From Sulfurovaceae bacterium (lineage in GTDB: Bacteria; Campylobacterota; Campylobacteria; Campylobacterales; Sulfurovaceae), in NCBI GenBank assembly GCA_028714675.1, contig JAQTLV010000004.1:55440-119439 (forward strand): a DNA stretch of 64,000 nucleotides, written 5' to 3'. Below are positions 18,895-29,186 of this stretch, piece after piece. A program made the position numbers and the translations under genes. Position 1 is the stretch's first letter, and each line of letters begins with the position of its first letter. A model generated the notes under the pieces. It ran no database searches and was not told the DNA's origin. It saw nothing but the letters and a program-made list of their open reading frames with translations.

Positions 18895-20508
18895 ATGCAT
18901 CATAGTTTATTGTTATTTGTAATTGTTTTAGCAATATCAATTTTTATAAATATATTTCTAAAGAAATTTAAAATCCCAACAATAATAGGTTATATAATAA
19001 CAGGGTTTATAATAGCTTCTTTTTATCATTTTGATCAAGAATCAAAAGAATTTTTAACCAAAATATCAGAATTTGGAATTGTTTTCTTGATGTTTACAAT
19101 AGGACTAGAATTTTCTTTTAAATATTTGAAAAAAACAAAAAAAGAAGTTTTTGTTTTTGGTTTTCTACAAGTTATTTTAACAGGACTCATCTTTACATTT
19201 ATATGTTTGTATTTATTTCATATCTCTCTGCATGGCTCTCTTACTATAGGTTTTGCTTTGTCTTTATCATCAACAGCCATAGTGCTTAAGATTTTAAATG
19301 AAAAAAATGAGCTTCATTCGGGATATGGCAGAATCGTGCTTGGAGTGTTGATATTTCAAGATTTGGCTGTCATTCCGATATTCGTAATGCTTTCAATTTT
19401 TACATCCAATAGCAAATCACTAGATGAAGTTTTAATCAATTTACTTATCAATTCTATTGTTATTATCATCACATTTTTGGTTATAGGCAAATATATGATA
19501 GAGAGATATTTTAAACTTATTGCTGCAACCAAATCAGAAGAGATTTTTTTAATATCAGTTTTATTTTTGGTAACATTGACTTCCTTTATTGCAGAACAAC
19601 TCGGTTTTTCATATTCATTGGGTGCTTTTTTAGCAGGTATGATGCTTGCAGAAACAAAATACCGTTTTAGGATAGAATCCGACCTTGTTCCTTTTAGGGA
19701 TTTACTTTTAGGGTTATTTTTTATAACAGTAGGAATGCAGATAGACTGGCATTCAGCGATAGAGTATATATTTGAAATTTTAGTTATTACTATTATTATA
19801 ATATCTGTTAAAGCATTAGTAATATTTGCAACGCTCTATACATTTTTTCAAAAAAGAACGGTTTTTAAAACAACAATTGCACTTAGTCAAGTTGGAGAGT
19901 TTGCATTAGTAATTTTTACATTGGCATACTCAAACAAACTAATAAGTAATATAGAAAATCAAATATTGGTAATATCTGTGATTTTTTCTATGATTTTATC
20001 TCCATTTATGATGAAAAATATTAAAAATATTGTAGATTTTCTTATGCCTGAGCCTACTATTCTTAGAAAAAGAGCTTTTAAAGAAGATGGATTTAATGAA
20101 CATATGATTATATGTGGATACGGACCAGTTGGTCAGAATGTTGCCAAAAGTCTTAAAGAATTAGGTATAAAATATATTATTTTAGAGCATGATATAGCAT
20201 TAGTAGATAAGGCAATAGCAAATGGAGAAAAAAATATATTTTTTGCAAATGCAGCACAAAAAAGTGTGCTAGAGCATTTTAATGCTCAAGGTTCAACAGG
20301 CGTAATCATCTCAATTGCAAATGAAAAGCAAAAAAGATTAATTTGCGAAAATGTTGTTTCTATAGACAAAGACGTAAATATAGTTGTTGTTGTCAACAAT
20401 GAAGATGAAGAGAAAATTTTAGAAGATTTGGAAATTAAACATGTTATAAATGACAGAGAAATAATTTCCAATCTACTTGTACAAAAAGCAATAACTTGTC
20501 AGATATAA
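18895..20508 (+). CDS. CPA2 monovalent cation:proton antiporter with RCK domain (KefB/YbaL type)
   Basis: 537 residues: about 12 membrane helices to residue 385, including the conserved LVLGVLIFQDLAVIP-like helix (IVLGVLIFQDLAVIP) and SLGAFLAGMMLAE. A cytosolic TrkA-N/RCK Rossmann domain follows, starting MIICGYGPVGQNVAKSL near residue 402. It probably exports K+ or Na+ against protons under nucleotide or redox control. AAGAGGGGA lies just before the ATG. It is convergent with pepA with only 6 bases between stop codons. Confidence 0.9.
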   Translation: MHHSLLLFVIVLAISIFINIFLKKFKIPTIIGYIITGFIIASFYHFDQESKEFLTKISEFGIVFLMFTIGLEFSFKYLKKTKKEVFVFGFLQVILTGLIFTFICLYLFHISLHGSLTIGFALSLSSTAIVLKILNEKNELHSGYGRIVLGVLIFQDLAVIPIFVMLSIFTSNSKSLDEVLINLLINSIVIIITFLVIGKYMIERYFKLIAATKSEEIFLISVLFLVTLTSFIAEQLGFSYSLGAFLAGMMLAETKYRFRIESDLVPFRDLLLGLFFITVGMQIDWHSAIEYIFEILVITIIIISVKALVIFATLYTFFQKRTVFKTTIALSQVGEFALVIFTLAYSNKLISNIENQILVISVIFSMILSPFMMKNIKNIVDFLMPEPTILRKRAFKEDGFNEHMIICGYGPVGQNVAKSLKELGIKYIILEHDIALVDKAIANGEKNIFFANAAQKSVLEHFNAQGSTGVIISIANEKQKRLICENVVSIDKDVNIVVVVNNEDEEKILEDLEIKHVINDREIISNLLVQKAITCQI

Positions 20509-20514
20509 GACAAG

Positions 20515-21924
20515 CTATTTTTTGTTTATATTCTCGATAAATTCTACAACCATTCTTACGCCTGCACCACTAGCACCATGAGGATTTACCCCCCATATAT
20601 GCTCCACAAAAGCAGGACCAGCAATATCTAGGTGTAGCCATTTATCTTTATTTGCATCTTTTATAAATTCACTTAAAAAAAGTCCAGCAGTCAATGCTCC
20701 GCCATATCTCGTATTTGATATATTACAAATATCTGCTGTTTCATTCTTTAGAGTTTTTGATAAAAATCTATTGAAATCTAAAGGAGTTGCAAATTCTCCA
20801 GAGTTTTTTGCACACTCTTTCATTTTATTTTTCAATTCATCATTATGCCCCATTATGCCAGTTGTATAGTTGCCAACTCCGACCACACAAGCACCAGTTA
20901 GCGTTGCAATGTCTATTATATAGTCAAATTCACTTATCTCTTGTTGTGCAAAATCAAGAACATCAGCAAGCACAAGTCTTCCTTCCGCATCAGTGTTTTT
21001 AACTTCTATAGTTTTGCCATTTTTTGCTTTTAAAACATCATCAGGCTTATAAGAATCTCCACCAATCATATTTTCAACTGCACCTATAAATCCATGAACT
21101 TCTACATTGAGATTCAATTCACTTACACTCTTTAAAATTCCAAGTACTGTACAAGCACCACTTTTGTCTGATTTCATAGTTGCCATAAAATCAGAAGGTT
21201 TCAAGCTTAGTCCACCACTATCGTATGTTAAGCCTTTGCCTATAACTAAAACTCTATGTTTTACATCTTTTGGTTTATGTGAAATGTGTATAACCCTAGA
21301 ATCATGTCTACTTGCTCTAGCAACAGCCAAAAGAGCATTCATATTTTCTTTTTCAATATCTTTTTGTTTTAGTATGTTGCATTCTAAATTATTTTCTTTT
21401 GCCAAATCTTTGGCAATCTTGGCTAAAACTTTTGGATAGCAGTCATCTGGCGCCATATTTACTATATCTCTAGTAAAATTTGTCGAATTTGCTATTGTTG
21501 TTGCTTTTTTTATTGTTTGGCTAAAGTTTTTTTGACTCGGACTTGATATGTATAAATTTTTGATATGCTTGTTGGTTCTTTTGCTTTTGTATTTATCAAA
21601 CTTATAAACACCCAAAATAGCACCATTTGTAATTTTATATATAGATTCTTCATCGCTCAAGTTGGTTGTTAATTTTATATTTTTTACAAATTCTTTGCCA
21701 TCCAAAAAACGAATAGACGAGGCAATAGAACTTGCTATATCATCATTATATCCAACATAAAGCTTACTACTTTCCGCTAAAAAACAAAGCTCATCTTGCT
21801 CTGCTTTGAATGATAGTTTATCGAGAAGTACTTTATCTACTAAGTTTTTGCTTTTTAGGTCATTATCATTGATTAAAACAATTTCCAAATCAATATTATC
21901 AAGTTTTTCTGTAGTAATTTTCAT
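20515..21924 (-). CDS. pepA: leucyl aminopeptidase (M17)
   Basis: Cytosolic dinuclear-zinc aminopeptidase. The M17 signature NTDAEGRLVLADVL is present, along with metal- and substrate-site stretches GKGLTYDSGGLSLK and MKSDKSGACTVLG. The N-terminal domain (1-150) is diverged, as usual. At 469 residues the length is normal. It is separated from trpB upstream by 8 bases, so it is the last gene of a minus-strand operon gltX-yggT-slt-trpB-pepA. Confidence 0.95.
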   Translation of the reverse strand: MKITTEKLDNIDLEIVLINDNDLKSKNLVDKVLLDKLSFKAEQDELCFLAESSKLYVGYNDDIASSIASSIRFLDGKEFVKNIKLTTNLSDEESIYKITNGAILGVYKFDKYKSKRTNKHIKNLYISSPSQKNFSQTIKKATTIANSTNFTRDIVNMAPDDCYPKVLAKIAKDLAKENNLECNILKQKDIEKENMNALLAVARASRHDSRVIHISHKPKDVKHRVLVIGKGLTYDSGGLSLKPSDFMATMKSDKSGACTVLGILKSVSELNLNVEVHGFIGAVENMIGGDSYKPDDVLKAKNGKTIEVKNTDAEGRLVLADVLDFAQQEISEFDYIIDIATLTGACVVGVGNYTTGIMGHNDELKNKMKECAKNSGEFATPLDFNRFLSKTLKNETADICNISNTRYGGALTAGLFLSEFIKDANKDKWLHLDIAGPAFVEHIWGVNPHGASGAGVRMVVEFIENINKK

Positions 21925-21932
21925 AATATTTC

Positions 21933-23150
21933 CTAGTTAAATTGTTGTTTTAAAATTTCTTTTGCTTGCATCATATCTTTGTCGCCTCTACCAGATACAT
22001 TTACTATTATCAGTTTATCTTTTATATCTTTTATTTTTTTAAGATATGCAACTGCGTGAGAACTTTCAAATGCTGGTATGATTCCCTCTTTTTGAGATAA
22101 CCAAACAAATGCATCAAGAGCTTCTTTGTCAGTTATGTTGTCATAAGTTGCTTTTTTTAAATCTCTCAAGTATGCATGTTCTGGGCCAATGCCTGGATAG
22201 TCAAGTCCAGCCGATATAGAATGAGCTTCTGTTATTTGACCATCTTCATCTTGCAATAGATATGTCATTTGTCCGTGAAGCACTCCAGGGCTTCCTTTTT
22301 CCAATGATGCACCATGCTTGTTTGTCTCAACGCCAAGTCCACCAGCTTCAATACCAATGCATTCTACGCCTTCATCTTGTAAAAAGTGGTTAAACATACC
22401 CATAGCATTAGATCCACCACCAATACATGCAATCACACAATCAGGAAGTCTATTTTCGGCTTCAAGGATTTGTTTTTTGGCCTCCCAACTAATAATTGAT
22501 TGCATATCTCTTATCATCATAGGATATGGATGTGGACCAGCAACAGTTCCTATGATATAAAATGTATCTCTAGCATTAGTTACCCAATGTCTTATAGCAT
22601 CATTCATGGCATCTTTTAGTGTTTTACTTCCAGAAGTTACTGAATGCACTTTGGCTCCAAGAAGTTTCATTCTAAAAACATTAAGCTCTTGTCTTGCTAC
22701 ATCTTTTTCACCCATAAATATTTCACACTCTAACCCAAATAGAGCTGCTACTGTTGCAGTTGCAACACCATGTTGTCCAGCTCCAGTTTCTGCAATAACC
22801 TTTTTTTTGCCAAGTCTTTTGGCCAATATTGCTTGAGCTACTGTATGGTTTACTTTATGCGCACCAGTATGATTTAAATCTTCTCTCTTTAGATATATTT
22901 TTGCACCAAGTTCATTCGATAAATTTTCAGCAAAATATAATGGGCTAGGGCGTCCAACATAATTTTTATAGTAATAATCAACTTCTCCCCAAAAATCCTT
23001 ATCAAACCTAACTGCCTCATAATCTTTTTTGAGTTTTTCGAGAACAGGCATAAGTGTTTCTGGTACAAATCTACCGCCAAATATTCCAAAATGACCATTT
23101 TCATCTGGATCAAAAGGGCTTGGTTGTGGTATATAAAAAGTATCACTCAT
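21933..23150 (-). CDS. trpB: tryptophan synthase beta chain
   Basis: PLP enzyme joining indole and serine. The PLP lysine is in [16 protein letters not shown], the phosphate-binding glycine loop is [10 protein letters not shown], and the N-terminus ([14 protein letters not shown]) is the TrpB1 type that works with TrpA. At 405 residues it is complete. trpA is not next to it; the neighbours are a peptidase and a transglycosylase. So the trp genes are dispersed here. Confidence 0.95.
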   Translation of the reverse strand: MSDTFYIPQPSPFDPDENGHFGIFGGRFVPETLMPVLEKLKKDYEAVRFDKDFWGEVDYYYKNYVGRPSPLYFAENLSNELGAKIYLKREDLNHTGAHKVNHTVAQAILAKRLGKKKVIAETGAGQHGVATATVAALFGLECEIFMGEKDVARQELNVFRMKLLGAKVHSVTSGSKTLKDAMNDAIRHWVTNARDTFYIIGTVAGPHPYPMMIRDMQSIISWEAKKQILEAENRLPDCVIACIGGGSNAMGMFNHFLQDEGVECIGIEAGGLGVETNKHGASLEKGSPGVLHGQMTYLLQDEDGQITEAHSISAGLDYPGIGPEHAYLRDLKKATYDNITDKEALDAFVWLSQKEGIIPAFESSHAVAYLKKIKDIKDKLIIVNVSGRGDKDMMQAKEILKQQFN

Positions 23151-23165
23151 ATTTTTTACCTTCGA

Positions 23166-24443
23166 TTAATTTCTAAAACTATCTATTTTTGTTCCATCAT
23201 TTAACATTTGTATCAAAGGATACATTCTAGTTGGAACACCTAATTTATTCATATATATAACATAATTTGTTAAAACTTTCTTTCCATATTCTCTTGCTTC
23301 AATATTTTCTATTCTTTCCATGCTTAGATAAGGCTCATAAGCTCCTGATTTAAACATATCATTTCTTCTTATCAATCCTCTTGTAAAGCCTATGCCAGCA
23401 TTATATGCATAAGCCATAAAGAGTGGATGATAAAGATATTTGTTTAGATAATTTAACTGATGATTTGAATACTGTAAAGCTTTTTGTGGTTCGAACATAT
23501 CATCCAAATTTACAGCTTCTCCTCGCTCATTTGCTATATGTTTAACCAAAAAAGGCATAATTTGCATCATACCAAGAGCAAAAGACCTAGAAACAGAAGC
23601 AGGTACAAATCGACTTTCTTGTCTAGCGATGGCATAAAGCAGTGCTTGTCTTTCAGTCGGCAGGGGCGCTAATATTTCATTGTAAGGAAGAGGATAGTAC
23701 ACCTCTGTATATTTTGAAGCAACAGATTTTATATAAGCATAATGTGATGCAGTTGAATTGTATTTATATTTTTCTGCCAAATTTTGCAAGTTTGTATTTG
23801 GGTCAAACATTTGCTGTTTTAACTTTGCCCAATGAATAGGATCTGTTATATCAAAACCGCCTATCTCCACATCTTTTAGTTTGGGAGTTATTGTTTCTGG
23901 GTATTTTCCATTTACAAAGTCTTGCCCAAGAAGAGAATATATATTTACATCTTTGCTATCGTTTAGCATATCAAGGTACTTTTTGTCTTTTGATAACAAA
24001 TATTCCCAAAAAGTTGCTCTATCTCTGTCTTGAGGCTTGTCCGTAATTTGTCTCGAATAGTCAAAATAAGAAATAGCTTTTTCTATTTCGTTGCTTTTTA
24101 CAAATTTAATACCTTGATAAAAATATCTATTTCCTTGAACAGAATTATTTGATGGTGGTGGTGGCGCACAATCTGATGTTTTACAAAATGTTCCAGCTTT
24201 TATACGAATACCAGTTTTTTCTTCATATGCTTTTGCCATAGAACCATTGATATAAGATGCCTCTCCTATAGCTTTCCCAGCATCTTCGGTTGTTGTGTTT
24301 GGACTTGAGATAAATTTCCATATATAATAGTCTTTTTCTCCGCTTGTTATCATTCTATCCAAATCATCAAGATTTACTATTTTTGCACTAGCACTAACTG
24401 CAAAAATAGCTAAAATTGAAATTATTATTGTTTTGAATTTCAT
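23166..24443 (-). CDS. slt: soluble lytic murein transglycosylase
   Basis: Periplasmic peptidoglycan lyase of 425 residues. Signal peptide ends about residue 20 (FAVSASA). An alpha-helical superhelical region (about 60-280) is followed by the catalytic SLT domain: catalytic Glu in ARQESRFVPASVS, then ALGMMQIMP and AYNAGIG. It is shorter than E. coli Slt70 and like the single Slt of epsilonproteobacteria. A Cys pair and a Pro run (CKTSDCAPPPP) lie near residue 90. It is in an operon with yggT and trpB. Confidence 0.9.
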   Translation of the reverse strand: MKFKTIIISILAIFAVSASAKIVNLDDLDRMITSGEKDYYIWKFISSPNTTTEDAGKAIGEASYINGSMAKAYEEKTGIRIKAGTFCKTSDCAPPPPSNNSVQGNRYFYQGIKFVKSNEIEKAISYFDYSRQITDKPQDRDRATFWEYLLSKDKKYLDMLNDSKDVNIYSLLGQDFVNGKYPETITPKLKDVEIGGFDITDPIHWAKLKQQMFDPNTNLQNLAEKYKYNSTASHYAYIKSVASKYTEVYYPLPYNEILAPLPTERQALLYAIARQESRFVPASVSRSFALGMMQIMPFLVKHIANERGEAVNLDDMFEPQKALQYSNHQLNYLNKYLYHPLFMAYAYNAGIGFTRGLIRRNDMFKSGAYEPYLSMERIENIEAREYGKKVLTNYVIYMNKLGVPTRMYPLIQMLNDGTKIDSFRN

Positions 24444-24451
24444 CTTACCCC

Positions 24452-24697
24452 TTAAAGTAAAGCTCTTATAAGCTGTAAACCTATAATCAAAACAAGCGGT
24501 GAAAAATCTATACCATTTGTAATAACAAAAGGCATTTTCTCTCTTATAAACTCCAAAGGAGGATTTATTATGCTATATAAAAAATCGAGTATAGGATGTT
24601 TTATATGAGGTGCAGCAAGACTAAAAAGTATCACTATTATGATTATCCAAATATATAATGTTATTAGTCCATTTATTACGTTAAATATAAAGTTCAC
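24452..24697 (-). CDS. YggT family membrane protein
   Basis: 81 residues, two hydrophobic helices separated by the family motif region [22 protein letters not shown]. Known members are inner-membrane proteins of uncertain role (cell shape, osmotic tolerance). It overlaps the gltX stop by 4 bases and is followed by slt, suggesting translational coupling. Confidence 0.82.
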   Translation of the reverse strand: MNFIFNVINGLITLYIWIIIIVILFSLAAPHIKHPILDFLYSIINPPLEFIREKMPFVITNGIDFSPLVLIIGLQLIRALL

Positions 24698-26001
24698 GAT
24701 ATAACCTCCAGTAGATATGATTTGATTTGCGAGTATATTTCGCTTAGATCTGGCCCATGCTCAGCATTTGTCAAGAGCAGTCTAAGCGGCTTAAACAGAC
24801 TTTTACCCTTTAGCCCAGTTTTTTCTATGATATAGTTTTTAAATTCATCATAATCGGACATATATGGGGCATTTTGCAATATAGCTTGAATAGTTTTCAT
24901 TTCATTCGCCCATTCATTATCAAAGTTCTTTGGTGCAAAAATAGCTTTTATTTTCGGCTCCAATTCACTTAATGTACTTGCTTCTTCTAGATATAATTTG
25001 CCAAGTTTGCCTATAGCTTCATCGCTAAAGCCAAATAGTTTTGAAATTGTTTTATCATCCATAGCTTTTAAATGTTCTCTATTTAAAAATCTCAACTTAT
25101 CAATATCAAACTTCGCAGGACTTTTTGAAATATTTTTCAAATCAAACCAAGATATAGCATCAGGCAATCTAAATACTTCGCTTGGAGTCTTGTTTCCTAG
25201 CAGCAAAAGATAGTTTATGATAGCATCAGGCAAAAAGCCTTGTGATAGGAGCCATTTTACCGAACTAGCGTCATCTCTCTTGCTCATCTTTTTATTTTCA
25301 TTATTTAATATTATAGGTAAATGAGCATACTTTGTATCAAACTCATACCCTAAAGATTTTTTTATATGTATCTGTTTTGGAGTATTGCTGAGATGATCTT
25401 CACCTCTTATAATTGTTTCGATATTTGTAAGCATATCATCGCAAGAACAAGCAAAGTTATAAGTAGGAGTGCTATCATTTCTTAGAATTACAAAACTATC
25501 AACTTCATTCGGATGTGTTGTAAAATTTCCTTTGATAAGGTCGGTAAAACTTATGTCATTGTCTGGTTTTTTGATGCGGATAACAAAAGGAGTATTTGTT
25601 TCTTTGACTTGGGCTAACTCTTCTTTTGTTTTGTTTGCACATTTACCGCTATATCTATAAGCAATTCCATTTTGTTTTGCTTTTTCTCTATCCGTTTCAA
25701 GTTCATCTGGTGTACATGTGCAAACAAATGCTTTGCCTTCATCAAGAAGCTTTATGGCTAAGTTTTGATGAATGTGAAGATTGGCACTTTGATAAAAAAG
25801 TTGGCTATAAGGAAGTGAAAATTTTTCAAGTATTTGCAAGATTTCCTGATCTTTACCTTCTATATTTCTCTCTTTGTCAGTGTCTTCAATCCTGACTATA
25901 AAATTTGTATGGTTTTGCATAGCAACAATATAATTTATGATGGCTACTCGCAAGTTACCGATATGCATATCACCTGTTGGTGATGGGGCAAATCTGAGCA
26001 T
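24694..26001 (-). CDS. gltX: glutamyl-tRNA synthetase
   Basis: Class I synthetase, 435 residues. The HIGH-type motif is HIGN in [14 protein letters not shown] (about 13-16) and the KMSKR loop is [13 protein letters not shown] CxC-x-Y-x-C type zinc region is visible (CTCTPDELE ... YSGKC). Campylobacterota often carry two GltX copies, one for tRNA-Glu and one for tRNA-Gln; which one this is cannot be decided here. First gene of the minus-strand operon, with its promoter in the divergent spacer to truD. Confidence 0.94.
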   Translation of the reverse strand: MLRFAPSPTGDMHIGNLRVAIINYIVAMQNHTNFIVRIEDTDKERNIEGKDQEILQILEKFSLPYSQLFYQSANLHIHQNLAIKLLDEGKAFVCTCTPDELETDREKAKQNGIAYRYSGKCANKTKEELAQVKETNTPFVIRIKKPDNDISFTDLIKGNFTTHPNEVDSFVILRNDSTPTYNFACSCDDMLTNIETIIRGEDHLSNTPKQIHIKKSLGYEFDTKYAHLPIILNNENKKMSKRDDASSVKWLLSQGFLPDAIINYLLLLGNKTPSEVFRLPDAISWFDLKNISKSPAKFDIDKLRFLNREHLKAMDDKTISKLFGFSDEAIGKLGKLYLEEASTLSELEPKIKAIFAPKNFDNEWANEMKTIQAILQNAPYMSDYDEFKNYIIEKTGLKGKSLFKPLRLLLTNAEHGPDLSEIYSQIKSYLLEVIS

Positions 26002-26031
26002 TTTTTCTCCTAAACGGCTTAAATCTATGTA

Positions 26032-26037
26032 ATTATA
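26032..26037 (-). promoter_or_regulatory. -10 hexamer of the gltX operon
   Basis: Minus-strand TATAAT ending 31 bases ahead of the gltX start, in the 156-base spacer shared with truD. Confidence 0.5.
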
Positions 26038-26118
26038 TGGTTTTTTGCTAAAAGTTAGTATTTTGGTTGCTTTTGAATATTTATTTTAATAGACATTTAA
26101 GCTATTTCGGATGGTTTA

Positions 26119-26124
26119 TATAAT
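26119..26124 (+). promoter_or_regulatory. -10 hexamer of truD
   Basis: TATAAT 33 bases upstream of the truD ATG, in the same divergent spacer as the gltX -10 element. Confidence 0.5.
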
Positions 26125-26157
26125 CAAAATGATATACTTTCAATAAAAAAGACAACC

Positions 26158-27216
26158 ATGAAATTACTTTATCCGCTCAATATAAAAAATGATTTTTTAT
26201 TTACCCCCACACCTCGTGATTTTATAGTCACAGAGATACCTCTTTATGAATTTAGTGGAGAGGGCGAGCATCTCATCTTGAAGGTAAGAAAAAAAGAACT
26301 TACCACTTGGGAGCTTATAGGAATATTTGCTAGATTTTTAGGGATAAAAAATCGAGATATTGGCTACGCAGGACTAAAAGATAAATATGCCATGACTATC
26401 CAATACATATCATTGCCTGCCAAATTTGAAGAGAAGATAGCAACTTTTGAACATGATAAGATAAAGATACTTGATACTACAAAACATAACAATAAAGTGC
26501 GAGTAGGACATCTAAAAGGAAATATGTTTGAACTTAGACTAAAAAAAGTTTTAGGCATTCAAAAAGACAAGCTTGATTCTGCACTTGAATGGATCAAAGA
26601 GTATGGCATACCAAACTATTTTGGTGTGCAGAGATTTGGAAATGATGGCAACAATTGGGAAGAGGGCAAAAAAATCATTGAAGGCACGATGAGAGTAAAT
26701 GATTCAAAAACTAGAGAATTTTTAGTGGGATCATATCAAAGTTATTTGTTTAACTCTTGGTTATCAAAAAGGATAGAGATAAGTTTGCTATTTGAAAAAT
26801 TTAGTGATAGCGAAGTAGAGGGGATATTGGGCATCCCAAGTGGTTCGCTTGAGGGTGTGAAAAAACAGAAGCATTTTTTCAAGATTTTGAATGGTGATAT
26901 GATGATGCATTATCCATTTGGTAAAGTTTTTGAAGCAGAGGATTTGCAAAGCGAGAGTGAGCGATTTTTTCTCAAAGATACAGCACCAACTGGCTTGTTG
27001 CCAGGCAAAAGAGCGAGCAGGGCAACAGGTATAGCTGGAATATTTGAAGAGCAATTTGATGAAGAGATAAATGTGGATGGTGCTAGAAGATATGCATGGA
27101 TAAGAGTAGAAGATATCAAAACACGATATGTTATGGAAAAAGCCCAATACGAGCTATCTTTTATACTTCCAAAAGGATCTTATGCCACGAATGTTGTGGA
27201 TGTTTTAAGAGGGTAA
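26158..27216 (+). CDS. truD: tRNA pseudouridine(13) synthase
   Basis: Makes pseudouridine at position 13 of tRNA-Glu. The catalytic Asp is residue 75 in GYAGLKDKYAMT; NYFGVQRFG and the later LPGKR-like segment match the TruD insertion domain. At 352 residues the length is normal. No strong ribosome-binding site is seen. Being divergent from gltX gives a tRNA-Glu-related pair, which may be coincidence. Confidence 0.93.
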   Translation: MKLLYPLNIKNDFLFTPTPRDFIVTEIPLYEFSGEGEHLILKVRKKELTTWELIGIFARFLGIKNRDIGYAGLKDKYAMTIQYISLPAKFEEKIATFEHDKIKILDTTKHNNKVRVGHLKGNMFELRLKKVLGIQKDKLDSALEWIKEYGIPNYFGVQRFGNDGNNWEEGKKIIEGTMRVNDSKTREFLVGSYQSYLFNSWLSKRIEISLLFEKFSDSEVEGILGIPSGSLEGVKKQKHFFKILNGDMMMHYPFGKVFEAEDLQSESERFFLKDTAPTGLLPGKRASRATGIAGIFEEQFDEEINVDGARRYAWIRVEDIKTRYVMEKAQYELSFILPKGSYATNVVDVLRG

Positions 27217-27237
27217 GAGCCGTTAAATAAATATGCA

Positions 27238-27305
27238 TTCCACCTTGGGAAAGGTGGAACGAGCTAAACTGCTTTGCCTTTGTTGGATTGTTTTGTCGCA
27301 ATGAC
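27238..27305 (+). repeat. REP-like palindromic intergenic element
   Basis: Perfect 9-base inverted repeat TTCCACCTT-GGGA-AAGGTGGAA at 27238-27259, followed at 27286-27305 by GATTGTTTTGTCGCAATGAC. Read on the other strand the latter begins GTCATTGCGA and ends AAACAATC. That is the outline of the widespread GTCATTGCGA...GAAGCAATC intergenic repeats. Only one copy is in the window. Confidence 0.5.
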
Positions 27306-27332
27306 TATCATTATTATTTTTCTCCTAATTAC

Positions 27333-27360
27333 TTGAAATTAAATAAAACTATCCTACAAT
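27333..27360 (+). promoter_or_regulatory. promoter placing the start of transcription at the next gene's ATG
   Basis: TTGAAA (27333-27338), 16 bases, TACAAT (27355-27360). The ATG of the flavoprotein gene follows only 6 bases after the -10 hexamer and has no ribosome-binding site, so the mRNA would be leaderless. Confidence 0.5.
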
Positions 27361-27366
27361 TGTTCT

Positions 27367-28524
27367 ATGAATAATAAAAAGACCAAAATCGCTATCATAG
27401 GTGCTGGTGCATCAGGAATGATGTGTGCGATTACAGCCAAAAAGCAGAGTAACGACCTTGACATCACTATATTTGAAAAAAATGACAAAGTAGGCAAAAA
27501 GATACTCGCAAGCGGTAATGGCAGATGCAACATCATCAACACAACATTTGATGAGACCAATTACCATACAGGCGATTCGCTCTTTGTGCAAAAGGTATTT
27601 GAACATTTCTCTTTTAGCACTTTCAAGAAGTTTTGTCTCGATATCGGCTTGGTCTTAGATGTCAAAGAGGATGGTAAATGCTATCCACTTAGCAATGAAG
27701 CAAGATCCGTAGTCACGCTTTTTTCAAAAGCTTTGAGTGAGCAGGGCGTGCAACTGCGATTGGGACATGAAGTAGGGCAGATACGCTATGAAAAAGATGC
27801 ATTTTTCGTAGATGATGAGCGGTTCGATAAGCTCGTGATAAGCTCTGGACTTGGAGCAGCGAGCCAGTTAGGTAGTAGCGAGGATGGCTTAGAGTTCGCA
27901 CGGAGTTTAGGACACGATATCGTGCCTACTTTTCCTGCCTTAGTTGGGTTAGAGTTTGGCGGAAATGCTCATAAAGAGCTTTTTGGAGTTAAAATCAGAG
28001 CCAAAGTGAGTCTTTATGTTGATGGAGATTTAAATGAAGAGGTACTTGATGATATACTCTTTACAAATTACGGGATATCTGGTTTTGCTATACTTGACAT
28101 AAGCACCTCTGCTTCTTATGCACTAAGTCTAGGTTCTCGCGTGTTTATAGAGATAGATCTCTTGCCACAGTTTGATAGAAACAAGCTCTTTACGCTACTC
28201 AAACAGGTCGATAATGAGCTTGCAGGCATACTTCCTTTGAAGCTAATAAAGCTTGTAAAATCACAAAGCATCAAGGAAACTACACACAACATCCAACATC
28301 TACGATTTGATGTTAGTGCAACGCATGGGTTTGATCACGCCGAAGCGAGTGGGGGAGGTATCTTGACGTCTGGGATAAATCCTCACACGATGGAATCTAA
28401 AAAAATCAGTAATTTATATTTTACTGGCGAGGTTTTGGATGTCGTTGGACAAAGAGGCGGTTATAATTTTGCTTTTGCATGGGCGAGTGGTTATAACGCT
28501 GGAAAGTCTTTGGCAGAGGATTAG
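27367..28524 (+). CDS. HI0933/YhiN-type FAD-dependent oxidoreductase
   Basis: 385 residues. N-terminal FAD dinucleotide-binding motif IIGAGASGMMCAI is followed by GKKILASGNGRCN, a hallmark of the HI0933 family. The C-terminal FAD contact is YFTGEVLDVVGQRGGYNFAFAWASG. Function of the family is unknown. No Shine-Dalgarno is seen; a promoter immediately upstream suggests a leaderless message. Codon usage looks slightly more G+C-rich than neighbours. Confidence 0.88.
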   Translation: MNNKKTKIAIIGAGASGMMCAITAKKQSNDLDITIFEKNDKVGKKILASGNGRCNIINTTFDETNYHTGDSLFVQKVFEHFSFSTFKKFCLDIGLVLDVKEDGKCYPLSNEARSVVTLFSKALSEQGVQLRLGHEVGQIRYEKDAFFVDDERFDKLVISSGLGAASQLGSSEDGLEFARSLGHDIVPTFPALVGLEFGGNAHKELFGVKIRAKVSLYVDGDLNEEVLDDILFTNYGISGFAILDISTSASYALSLGSRVFIEIDLLPQFDRNKLFTLLKQVDNELAGILPLKLIKLVKSQSIKETTHNIQHLRFDVSATHGFDHAEASGGGILTSGINPHTMESKKISNLYFTGEVLDVVGQRGGYNFAFAWASGYNAGKSLAED

Positions 28525-28564
28525 AGAGTATCTTGAGCAAAAATAATTAATATCGAGTATTGAC

Positions 28565-29185
28565 ATGAACACAAAAAAATTAAAAGAAGCCGAGGATTAT
28601 TTTTTTGAACTTTATCCAAAAGGAGTTGAGGATGAAAATCTTTTGCCGATTATTAAAAAGCATAATACTGCTAAAATAGGGCAAACAGTCCAAGAGATGT
28701 TTGTGAAAGATAATTTTGCTACACCAAAACTTATTTGTGAAAATTTTTCAAAAATTGTTTCCAAATCGACTTTAGTTTCTATTTTTGAAAAGCCAAAAGT
28801 AAGAGATATGGTAAAAAGAATGAGCATAGAGCAAGAAGATATGTTATCGATAGGATTATATGAGCTTTTATATGGCAATAAATCATCTGGATTTGATATA
28901 TTAGTGAATGTTTTAGCACATTATGGGCTTGCAAAATGGTCTTTGGTGACGCTAATACCATATTATTACGCTAGAAATAAAGAGTTTTTTATCAAACCAA
29001 ATACTACCAAAAATATTATCAAATTTTTTGAGCTTGAAGGTTTGGTTTATAAACCAAGACCTTCTTATGAGTTTTATATGCAATATAAAGCACAATTAGA
29101 AAAAATGAAATCATATATAAATAGTGGAGTTGGAGATGATAATGCAGGGTTTACAGGTTTTTTGATGATAGCAATGGAAGAATAA
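28565..29185 (+). CDS. conserved-looking hypothetical protein
   Basis: 206 residues, mostly alpha-helical by composition, no signal peptide or membrane helix. I do not recognise a domain. The middle (SIGLYELLYGNKSSGFDILVNVLAHYGLAKWSL) is hydrophobic enough to be a folded core. It sits between the flavoprotein gene and the convergent CYTH gene, one base from the latter's stop, and has a poor ribosome-binding site. Confidence 0.6.
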   Translation: MNTKKLKEAEDYFFELYPKGVEDENLLPIIKKHNTAKIGQTVQEMFVKDNFATPKLICENFSKIVSKSTLVSIFEKPKVRDMVKRMSIEQEDMLSIGLYELLYGNKSSGFDILVNVLAHYGLAKWSLVTLIPYYYARNKEFFIKPNTTKNIIKFFELEGLVYKPRPSYEFYMQYKAQLEKMKSYINSGVGDDNAGFTGFLMIAMEE

Positions 29186-29186
29186 A

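Noticed and set aside
20515..23150. Long antisense open frames within pepA and trpB
   Set aside because: No start signals; the minus-strand products are unmistakable conserved enzymes.
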